A stretch of 5,093 nt of DNA, taken from contig CAMBZO010000225.1 in assembly GCA_945872195.1 (NCBI GenBank), positions 1 through 5,093 on the forward strand. Reading direction: 5' to 3'. Below, piece after piece: positions 1-5,093 of this stretch. Positions within the stretch are counted from its first letter, which is position 1; every line of letters starts with the position of its first letter. This stretch comes from Akkermansia muciniphila (GTDB lineage: Bacteria > Verrucomicrobiota > Verrucomicrobiia > Limisphaerales > SXTU01). Under the pieces are notes generated by a model. That model was not told where the DNA came from, did not search any database, and saw only the letters and a program-made list of their open reading frames with translations. The position numbers and the translations under genes were made by a program.

Positions 1-1538
1 GAATTCGCGATGGGATTACCGAGCAGGTGGCCGAGCACTTCGGCTTCGGTTAATCCAGCAAACAGCGGCGCGATGAGCGGCTGAATGGCCACGACTGTGC
101 CGTCGCTCGTGCGGGCGTCGCCCCAAGATTCGAGATAGTGCGCAGCGGGCAGATGCCACGTCGCGGTCTTGCCCGTCTCGTCCTCGTGGGAACCGAGGTG
201 GACGATGGTCTTCGCGGACTTGGCAATCTGGCTCCAAGTCTCGGAAGCGGTGTAAGCCGGGTTTGCCCCGAGGACGACCACGGTTTCCGCACCGACGGCG
301 GCAGCGAGCGGCTGCGCGGCAGCAGGAGCATTGTGTAGCTCGATGGTCTTGCCGAACGCGCCGAGCACTTCGTTCATTGCGTGCGCGAGCACATGGACGG
401 CGAGCGGTTGGCCCTGACCAGCGACGACGAGGGCCGCGCCCTTGTGCGCGACGAGGTCTTTGGCGCATTCCGCAACCCAGTTCTTCAAGGTGACATCCAC
501 CTTCAAGCTGGCGGCGAGGGTGGAGGTGTTCAGTAGGCTGGTGCGACCGGACTGCTTGAGCACTTCCGCCGCGAGCTGCGCCGCGAGCGCCGCGACTTGG
601 CTCGGAGCCACGCGCATGCGATGGTCGGCGCTGAAGCCGGTGAGCGTCATCAACGACTCGACCGTGTAGAGCCGGCTGATGAGTTCAAAACCTTGCGCGG
701 TGTCGGGCTTGGCAATCTTGCGGCCCTTCGCGAAGTCGCGCGTGTAGCGATACATCTCGTCCTCGCTGCCGAGGAAATCGCAGTCGAGTGAGAGGATGCG
801 TTTGGCCCCTGCGAACTTGAAGTAAGGCGTGACCTGCTTGCCCGTCACGAGGCTCGCGGCCTGCGTGTGGATGGTGGAATCCACCGCGTCGTAGTTGGCC
901 CAAACCGCGTTGGGGAGCTTCGCGGCAATGGCCGCTTGGAGACGGGCACGGGTCGGCGAGCTGTTGCTCTCCGCGATGATGGCGAGGCCACGACCACCGT
1001 TGGCAGCGGCGCGCTTGGAGATTTGCGAGAGAGCGTCGAGTGCGTCCACCCGCTTGGCGATGTTGCCCTTGTTGCGGAAGTGCTGCGCGCGGTCCGGGTC
1101 GTAGAGACCGAGGACGGAGGCTTGCGCGAATTGGTCAGTGCCAGCCTGGTCAGGATGCAGCGGGTTCGGCTCGACCTTCGTCGGCCGGCCATCGCTGGAT
1201 TTCGCGAGCAGCGGAATCGCGCCCGTGCGCGTGGGCATGGCGGTTGCGAAATGCTGCGCCACGCCGTGGAGGTAGCCTTCCGGCTGCTTGCCAAAGGGAT
1301 AAATATGCTCCGTCGGACGGCGGCAGCCCGTGAGGCCGAAGCCCGCCAGCATGAAGGAGGCGGACATCAGCTTCATGAAGTCGCGGCGCGACTCGGCAAC
1401 GGTCAGCTCGCTGGCCCCAGCGGGGAATTCACGCTCGGCCCACTCCTGAAGCTGGGCGGAGTCCGCCATGGCCTCGGGGCTGCGGAAGTATTGCGGGCCG
1501 GTTTCCGGCTCGGGACAGACTGGAGGGATGAATTTCAT
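1..1538 (-). CDS. actB: Alternative complex III subunit B (Tat-exported molybdopterin-oxidoreductase-like protein), 3' end missing
   Basis: Partial gene: 512 codons from the ATG at 1538 to the left window edge, with no stop reached. Known ActB proteins are about 1000 residues, with an N-terminal molybdopterin-oxidoreductase-like half that has lost the cofactor and a C-terminal iron-sulfur half. Only the first half is visible, so no cluster cysteines can be checked. What I see: an N-terminal stretch with FRSPEAMADS near residues 18-27 and an EREFPAGASE-like segment (35-44); a Tat motif SRRDFMK at 50-56; a hydrophobic stretch 57-71; and a lipobox-like LTGC ending at Cys72. Further on are a LTGFSADHRMR segment near residues 300-310 and, near the left edge, an ESWGDARTSDGTV segment followed by QPLIAPLF, all typical of the ActB family. 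The ATG overlaps the actA stop (ATGA), pointing to translational coupling; no clear Shine-Dalgarno is seen. In the ACIII complex the protein sits on the periplasmic face and carries electrons between quinol and the cytochrome subunits. The family call is firm; lipidation at Cys72 is inference. Confidence 0.93.
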   Translation of the reverse strand, partial: MKFIPPVCPEPETGPQYFRSPEAMADSAQLQEWAEREFPAGASELTVAESRRDFMKLMSASFMLAGFGLTGCRRPTEHIYPFGKQPEGYLHGVAQHFATAMPTRTGAIPLLAKSSDGRPTKVEPNPLHPDQAGTDQFAQASVLGLYDPDRAQHFRNKGNIAKRVDALDALSQISKRAAANGGRGLAIIAESNSSPTRARLQAAIAAKLPNAVWANYDAVDSTIHTQAASLVTGKQVTPYFKFAGAKRILSLDCDFLGSEDEMYRYTRDFAKGRKIAKPDTAQGFELISRLYTVESLMTLTGFSADHRMRVAPSQVAALAAQLAAEVLKQSGRTSLLNTSTLAASLKVDVTLKNWVAECAKDLVAHKGAALVVAGQGQPLAVHVLAHAMNEVLGAFGKTIELHNAPAAAQPLAAAVGAETVVVLGANPAYTASETWSQIAKSAKTIVHLGSHEDETGKTATWHLPAAHYLESWGDARTSDGTVVAIQPLIAPLFAGLTEAEVLGHLLGNPIAN

Positions 1539-2185
1539 CGGTGACAGACGGAGCAGCTCTCGCCGGGATGCACGTTCCAATCCTTGACCAGCTTCGCGCC
1601 CCCGCTCTTGGCAAAGCCCTCGGGGGCCTGCCAGTCGAGGTTGAAGACTTGGTCGTTGGGACGAATCTTGGCCGCCGGGTCACGGTGGCATTCGAGGCAG
1701 AAGGACATGCCCAGTGACTTGCTGTGGCGCACCTCGTCCATCTTGTTCACCGGGCCGTGGCAATGCACGCAGGAGACGCCGCGGTTCACATGGACGGCGT
1801 GGTTGAAGTAAACGAAGTCGGGCGTCTTGTGGATCTGCACCCAAGGCACCGGCTTCCCAGTCGCCGCCGACTCGCGGACGAGCGCGAGCTTGGGGTCATC
1901 CTTGAGCACCTGATTGTGGCAGTTCATGCACGTGCTGGCGGCGGGGACGTTGGAATACCAGGACTTCTCGACGCCGTTGTGACAGTAGCGGCAGTCCAGT
2001 CCGAGTTGGTCCGCGTGAATCGCGTGGCTGAAGGCCACTGGCTGCACCGGCGTGTAGCCGACGCGCGCATACTTGGGCGTCATGTAGTAGGTGATGCCCG
2101 CCGTGACCACGCCACCGACGATCAGCCCGCCCACGATCACCATCGCGGGCAGCTTGTTCGTCCATTTCGGAAAGATGTCTGACAT
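1535..2185 (-). CDS. actA: Alternative complex III subunit A, membrane-anchored pentaheme cytochrome c
   Basis: A complete 216-residue protein, ATG at 2185 and TGA at 1535. A short cytoplasmic N-terminus is followed by one membrane segment (about residues 13-35), then a periplasmic heme domain. It has five c-type heme motifs: CRYCH (65-69), CMNCH (86-90), CVHCH (139-143), CLECH (163-167) and CSVCH (211-215). Paired histidines in FSHAIH (52-57) and FNHAVH (127-132) are likely distal heme ligands, as in related NrfH/cytochrome c7-like multiheme proteins. Five hemes, one N-terminal helix and a directly following actB match ActA of the quinol:cytochrome c oxidoreductase ACIII. In that complex ActA relays electrons from the ActB iron-sulfur centres toward the monoheme cytochrome subunit or an oxidase. 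It is the first gene of the operon, preceded by a 400-base gap, and overlaps actB by four bases. No good Shine-Dalgarno precedes the ATG; the hydrophobic helix directly behind the start supports this start. A different multiheme cytochrome is unlikely given the neighbour. Confidence 0.95.
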   Translation of the reverse strand: MSDIFPKWTNKLPAMVIVGGLIVGGVVTAGITYYMTPKYARVGYTPVQPVAFSHAIHADQLGLDCRYCHNGVEKSWYSNVPAASTCMNCHNQVLKDDPKLALVRESAATGKPVPWVQIHKTPDFVYFNHAVHVNRGVSCVHCHGPVNKMDEVRHSKSLGMSFCLECHRDPAAKIRPNDQVFNLDWQAPEGFAKSGGAKLVKDWNVHPGESCSVCHR

Positions 2186-2222
2186 GGTGCGTTGAGTTTT
2201 GTCAGGGGCGTCGGCGCCAGCT

Positions 2223-2244
2223 TGTGAATTGTTTCACACTGTGA
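2223..2244. promoter_or_regulatory. CRP/FNR-type palindrome with an extra half-site upstream of actA
   Basis: TGTGA (2223-2227), six bases, TCACA (2234-2238): a perfect match to the CRP-type consensus TGTGA-N6-TCACA, with arms that extend to six paired bases (TGTGAA/TTCACA). A third half-site TGTGA lies at 2240-2244, one base further, making a second, tighter inverted repeat TCACA-C-TGTGA. The palindrome edge lies 37 bases before the actA ATG and its centre about 45 bases before it. If a transcript started close to the ATG the site could act like a class II activator site; with a start further upstream it would lie in the leader and could act as a repressor site. The match is seen directly; that a CRP/FNR-family protein binds it is inference, and no regulator gene is in the window. 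Confidence 0.5.
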
Positions 2245-2441
2245 CCGACCAAATTTTGCTTCACGTGCAACTACTCAGGTTAAACCGGACACGGAATTGG
2301 TCACGGCGGCAGGTAGTTTAATTCAGCCGCCACCCGACTGCAAGCCCCACGACCACCGCCCGCGCCGATTTCGGTTTTGATTATGCCCGCGATAAGCGGA
2401 ACCAGCCGCGCTGATTGACCGCCGCCCGCAAGCGAGCGCTC

Positions 2442-2469
2442 GTTCTAACGATTCCCCGCTTCGCGTCAA
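2442..2469 (-). promoter_or_regulatory. Weak sigma70-like promoter candidate reading toward actA
   Basis: On the minus strand TTGACG (2469-2464, five of six matches to the -35 consensus) is followed after 16 bases by TAGAAC (2447-2442, four of six matches to the -10 consensus). Transcription would start near 2435 and give a leader of about 250 bases containing the CRP/FNR-like palindrome. The -10 hexamer overlaps a 10-base palindrome CGAGCGCTCG at 2433-2442. Matches of this quality occur by chance, and a start closer to actA is not excluded; I found no better hexamer pair between 2340 and 2186. Confidence 0.22.
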
Positions 2470-2585
2470 CGGTGAATTCCCGCCAATGGGCAGAACTGGC
2501 ATCCGCTGGACTTCCGACAACTTGCGGGAGTTGGGCCGACTCCCTCCCGACGATCAGACATGTCCCAAACAAAAACTCCACTCCT

Positions 2586-3086
2586 TCAGAAACCCAGCTT
2601 CTGCAACTCCACCTGCAACTGCTCCTGAAAGCCCATCACGTCGGGCTGCGAAGGCTTGTAGCCAGGCTGGGCGGGCACGACGCCCATGCGGCCCATCTGG
2701 TCCAGATACCAGTCCGCCTTCTGTCCATCGCTGAATGTCACCTTGCCGCTGACCACTGTGCCGGGTCGCGCGAGCGTGTCCACGGAAAGTTTCACGCCGC
2801 CGATCCCCGGGGCACCCGCGGCGGACGCCGCCTCGGGAGAGACGCGGGCAGCGCCAAGAGCGGGCAAACTGGTTTCAGGCGAAGCGATGGGTGAGTCGGG
2901 CGCGGGCTGCTTCGGCGGCTCCGGATCCTTGGGATTAAGCCGGAGGTCATCGAGCAGGAAGCGAACCTCCATGTAAGTCATGGTCACGCCGAGTTCGGCG
3001 GCCATCTTCTTCTGCACGTCGGCCACCTTGAGGCCCTGTTCGAGCCAGGCGGAGACTTGTTGTTTGTGGGAGTCGGATAAATTCAT
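2586..3086 (-). CDS. Conserved-looking protein of unknown function with two small domains joined by a Pro/Ala-rich linker
   Basis: A 166-residue soluble protein without signal peptide or membrane segment; I cannot assign a function. Residues 4-51 form a compact, probably helical unit (WLEQGLKVADVQKKMAAELG, then TYMEVRFLLDDLRL) whose spacing resembles a helix-turn-helix or small helical adaptor. Residues 52-95 are rich in Pro, Ala, Ser and Glu and look disordered. Residues 96-166 hold a probable beta-type unit (VKLSVDTLARPGTVVSGKVTF) then SDGQKADWYLDQMGRMGVVP and a C-terminal helix. From memory, similar small proteins occur in Verrucomicrobiota, which fits the rest of the window; a search should confirm this. 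The ATG at 3086 is preferred; an in-frame TTG at 3092 sits closer to a GAAGG motif (4-base spacing, against 10 for the ATG) and would add two residues. It follows the SGNH hydrolase by 72 bases, so it may share that transcript or have its own promoter. Confidence 0.8.
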   Translation of the reverse strand: MNLSDSHKQQVSAWLEQGLKVADVQKKMAAELGVTMTYMEVRFLLDDLRLNPKDPEPPKQPAPDSPIASPETSLPALGAARVSPEAASAAGAPGIGGVKLSVDTLARPGTVVSGKVTFSDGQKADWYLDQMGRMGVVPAQPGYKPSQPDVMGFQEQLQVELQKLGF

Positions 3087-3158
3087 GAGCAAGGTGCCTT
3101 CTTCTTACTCGTCACGCCGCAACGCTCCAAGCTCCAAATCCCCCGGCACCGCTCCGTT

Positions 3159-3797
3159 TCACAAATTCTGCATCAGCGGCACCAACGTCGCCTCCAGCCG
3201 CTCCGAGATTTTGGCGTAGCCCAAATCGTTCGGATGAATCTGGTCGGCCATGAGGCTGGGAGTGAAGAGGATGCCATCGAGGATGTTCGCCACCAGCAGC
3301 ACGCGCTTCGACTTCGCGAGCTGCTCGAAGCGCTTTGCGTTCTTGTCCGTGAGGCCGACGCTTCTCACGCCGAGCAGCACGACGAATGAGCCGGCTTGGT
3401 GGAAACGGTCAATCAGGGTGCCGAGGTTTGCGAAGGTCGTTTCCGCCGGCACTCCGCGCAGTGCGTCGTTGCCGCCGAGACAGAGCAGCACGACGCGCGG
3501 CTGGAGCTGCACGGCTTGGTCGAGCCGCGCGAGGCCGTCGGCGGTCGTGTTCCCGGAGACGCCGAGATTGCGAATCTTCACGCGCAGGTGCTTGGCGAGC
3601 TGGTTGGGATAATCCCCGCCCTCGTTCGCGCCGTAGCCTTGCGTGAGGCTGTCGCCGAACGCCACCCACTCGCCGCTCGCCGTGGGCGGGAGGTTTGTGA
3701 ACTTCGCACGCGTGCCGGGCCGCAGCCAGAGCCAGCCACTGCCGAGGAGCAGCAGCGTCAACAGAAGCAGCCAATGTCCACGTCGCATAGTTCGCAT
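3159..3797 (-). CDS. SGNH/GDSL-family hydrolase (arylesterase/lysophospholipase-like), membrane-anchored
   Basis: A 212-residue protein from the ATG at 3797. After a basic N-terminus (MRTMRRGHW) comes a leucine-rich hydrophobic segment (about 9-25) acting as signal or anchor, then one SGNH hydrolase domain. The four family blocks are present: block I FGDSLTQGYGA with nucleophile Ser50; block II NLGVSGNTT with oxyanion Gly82; block III LGGND with Asn110; block V ADQIHPNDLGY with Asp185 and His188. The size and blocks match the TesA-like arylesterase / lysophospholipase L1 branch, which cleaves esters or thioesters in the periplasm. The substrate is not evident. A second ATG at 3788 would shorten it by three residues. 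The frame remains open upstream to 4052 inside the sulfatase gene, but that extension is an overlapping-frame artefact because the charged N-terminus and hydrophobic segment begin at 3797. It starts 23 bases after the sulfatase stop, suggesting an operon; no clear Shine-Dalgarno is seen. Confidence 0.9.
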   Translation of the reverse strand: MRTMRRGHWLLLLTLLLLGSGWLWLRPGTRAKFTNLPPTASGEWVAFGDSLTQGYGANEGGDYPNQLAKHLRVKIRNLGVSGNTTADGLARLDQAVQLQPRVVLLCLGGNDALRGVPAETTFANLGTLIDRFHQAGSFVVLLGVRSVGLTDKNAKRFEQLAKSKRVLLVANILDGILFTPSLMADQIHPNDLGYAKISERLEATLVPLMQNL

Positions 3798-3820
3798 CGT
3801 AGCCGACGAGGTTGGTCGCC

Positions 3821-5093
3821 TCACTGCTTCTTCTTCCCCTTCTTGGCTGGACTCTCCTGCGCGGCTTCGCCGTATTGCGGCGTGTGCGGCCACGGGATGA
3901 CTTCGGCACGCTTCGCCCACGCTTCCCACTTCGCGATGAGTTCCTTCAGCTTCGACGGCTCGGCGGCGGCGAGGTCGCGGGTCTCGGTGCGATCGGCGAG
4001 CATGTCGTAGAGTTCCCATTTTCCGGCGGGACCTCTGGCGACGAGTTTCCACTGACCATCGCGGGCGGCGCGGTTGCCCCCGTGTTCCCAGAAGAGGGGT
4101 TCAGCGCGCGGGAGCGGCTGGTTCGCGAACGCGGTGCGGAGGCTGACGCCTTGCATGGCGGTGATTTTTTCACCGCTCAACTCGGCGGGATACTTCGCGC
4201 CGGCGAGGTCAACGGCGGTGGCCATAAGGTCGATGAGATGGCCGGGCTGCGAGCGCAGTTCGCCGCGCGCCGCGATGCCCTTCGGCCAGTGCGCCACCAG
4301 CGGCGTGCTGATGCCGCCCTCGTGGACCCAGTGCTTGTATTCGCGGAACGGCGTGTTGCTCACGTTGGCCCACTCGCGGCCGTAGCCGATGTAGGTGTCC
4401 GCCGGGCCGGGCATGACGCCGTAGCCTTGGCGCACGGGGAAACCGTCGCGCGTTTGCTTCGGCACACTGCCGTGCTGGCGGTCGGTCGGGGCGAGCGGCG
4501 GGAGGGAAGGCTTCTCCGCGCGGGCGCTGAAGTTCGTGCCACGGCCCATCGGCTCGGCGCAACCGCCGTTGTCTTGCAGGTAGCAGATGAGCGTGTTCTC
4601 GAACTGCCCACGCGCCTTCAGCTCGGCGACGATGCGGCCGATGCCTTGGTCCATGCTGTCAATCATCGCGGCATACACCTCCATGCAACGCGCCTCGAAG
4701 GCCTTGTCGCGCACGCCGTCCCACGCGCCGGACGCGGGCGTGAGTGCCCACTTCGGGTCCACGAGGCTGAGCTGTTTCGCCTTCGCCCAACGCGCGGCGC
4801 GGATGGGTTCGTAGCCGGCGTCGTAGCGGCCCTTGTATTTGGCAATGTCGCTTTCCCGCGCGTGCATCGGCCAATGCGCGGCGGTGTAGGCGACGTAGAG
4901 GAAGAAGGGCTGGTCCGCCGTGGCTTGCGCGTGCTCGCGGATGAACCGGACCGCGTGGTCGCTGATGGCGTCGGTGTAGTAATAGGTTTCCTTCGGCTGA
5001 TACTCGGCGTCGCTGACGCAGGTGACGATTTTATTGTCGCGCACGAGCGAGCTGGGGTCCCAGAAACTGCCCGCGCCGTGGAGGGTGCCGTAG
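3821..5093 (-). CDS. Arylsulfatase-type sulfatase, N-terminal part outside the window
   Basis: 423 residues up to the TGA at 3821; the reading frame continues past the right edge (YGTLHGAGSFWDPSSLVRDN is already internal sequence). Family features, numbered from the first complete visible codon: FFLYVAYTAAHWPMH around 63-77 with the AxHxP active-site histidine His73; MIDSMDQGIGRIVAEL helix; LICYLQDNGG near 169-178, where DN (174-175) is usually the calcium-binding pair; KHWVHEGGISTPLVAHWP near 253-270 with the family's active-site lysine/histidine region; and a C-terminal subdomain with KWELYDMLAD near 358-367. The C-terminus ends in a lysine-rich tail (KKGKKKQ). The Cys/Ser-x-Pro-x-Arg formylglycine motif and the signal peptide would lie beyond the edge, so activity and export cannot be judged. 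Such enzymes hydrolyse sulfate esters, often on polysaccharides, and are abundant in Planctomycetota and Verrucomicrobiota. The exact substrate is unknown. A GTG inside the frame at 5044 is not the true start. Confidence 0.95.
   Translation of the reverse strand, partial: YGTLHGAGSFWDPSSLVRDNKIVTCVSDAEYQPKETYYYTDAISDHAVRFIREHAQATADQPFFLYVAYTAAHWPMHARESDIAKYKGRYDAGYEPIRAARWAKAKQLSLVDPKWALTPASGAWDGVRDKAFEARCMEVYAAMIDSMDQGIGRIVAELKARGQFENTLICYLQDNGGCAEPMGRGTNFSARAEKPSLPPLAPTDRQHGSVPKQTRDGFPVRQGYGVMPGPADTYIGYGREWANVSNTPFREYKHWVHEGGISTPLVAHWPKGIAARGELRSQPGHLIDLMATAVDLAGAKYPAELSGEKITAMQGVSLRTAFANQPLPRAEPLFWEHGGNRAARDGQWKLVARGPAGKWELYDMLADRTETRDLAAAEPSKLKELIAKWEAWAKRAEVIPWPHTPQYGEAAQESPAKKGKKKQ

Larger units (their letters stand above)
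2186..2585. other. 400-base intergenic region between the unknown gene and actA
   Basis: No credible gene is seen here. Two short minus-strand open frames (2323-2520 and 2381-2581) begin at TTG or GTG codons, overlap each other in different frames and show no recognisable motif. The region is slightly richer in A/T runs close to actA (for example the AAATTTTGC stretch at 2251-2259). It holds the CRP/FNR-like palindrome, the weak promoter candidate, and an imperfect 12-base-period direct repeat GGACACGG / GGTCACGG (2287-2294 and 2299-2306). No stem followed by a T-run was found on the minus strand after the stop at 2586, so termination of the upstream transcript, if any, is not explained by an intrinsic terminator. 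Confidence 0.6.

Noticed and set aside
1..6. EcoRI-type GAATTC at the exact window start as a sign of a clone junction
   Set aside because: The actB frame simply runs off the edge, two further GAATTC sites occur inside (1425 and 2474), and nothing vector-like is seen.
867..1544. 225-residue plus-strand open frame opposite actB
   Set aside because: It is antisense to a well-recognised gene, shows no family motif, and is arginine/alanine/glycine rich as expected for a shadow frame in high-GC DNA.
1724..2182. 152-residue plus-strand open frame opposite actA
   Set aside because: Its His/Val/Arg-rich sequence is the mirror of the heme-motif codons; actA is unambiguous.
2366..2380. Small stem (CCG-ATTT-CGG) followed by TTTT on the plus strand as a terminator
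   Set aside because: The stem has only three or four pairs and no plus-strand gene precedes it.
2323..2581. Two short minus-strand open frames in the intergenic gap
   Set aside because: Both depend on TTG or GTG starts, overlap in different frames, and have no recognisable domain; the longer one has AGGAG overlapping its GTG with no spacing.
3093..3150. Inverted GGTGCC / GGCACC pair between the SGNH hydrolase and the unknown gene as a terminator or riboswitch stem
   Set aside because: Only six pairs with a loop of 46 bases and no T-run; expected by chance in this base composition.
3396..4010. 204-residue plus-strand open frame across the SGNH hydrolase and sulfatase
   Set aside because: It spans two real genes and their junction on the opposite strand and has no recognisable motif.
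3798..4052. Upstream extension of the SGNH hydrolase to 297 residues
   Set aside because: The extension lies inside the sulfatase in another frame, is low-complexity and arginine-rich, and would bury the signal/anchor segment in mid-protein.

Overview
The window reads as a high-GC bacterial chromosome fragment, most likely from the PVC group and probably Verrucomicrobiota. The clues are an alternative complex III (ACIII) operon start, a planctomycete/verrucomicrobial-style secreted sulfatase, and a small two-part protein of a kind I associate with Verrucomicrobiota. The placement is inferred from gene content only; there is no rRNA or other marker gene. All five recognisable genes lie on the minus strand, so the transcriptional order runs from the right end of the window to the left end.

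Right part (5093 down to 3159): the C-terminal 423 residues of a sulfatase, cut off by the window edge before its catalytic Cys/Ser motif, are followed after 23 bases by a membrane-anchored SGNH/GDSL hydrolase. After 72 more bases comes a 166-residue protein of unknown function (3086 to 2586). The three could be co-transcribed. The first two look like an exported sulfate-ester hydrolase and a lipase/esterase-type hydrolase.

Middle (2585 down to 2186): a 400-base non-coding stretch without a credible gene. It holds a perfect CRP/FNR-type palindrome (TGTGA-N6-TCACA) 37 bases before the next start codon, a third TGTGA half-site beside it, a weak sigma70-like promoter candidate further upstream, and a 10-base palindrome. 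No convincing intrinsic terminator was found.

Left part (2185 down to 1): the beginning of an ACIII operon. actA encodes a membrane-anchored pentaheme cytochrome c with five CXXCH motifs. It overlaps actB by four bases (ATGA). actB encodes the large molybdopterin-oxidoreductase-like subunit with an extended Tat signal and a lipobox-like cysteine; 512 codons are present before it runs off the left edge. ACIII oxidises quinol and passes electrons to cytochrome c or directly to a terminal oxidase, replacing the bc1 complex. The remaining subunits (actC onward) would be expected beyond the left edge.

I see no RNA gene, mobile element, CRISPR array or wholly new system. The most checkable novelty is the CRP/FNR-like operator in front of the ACIII operon. 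The least understood gene is the 166-residue protein.
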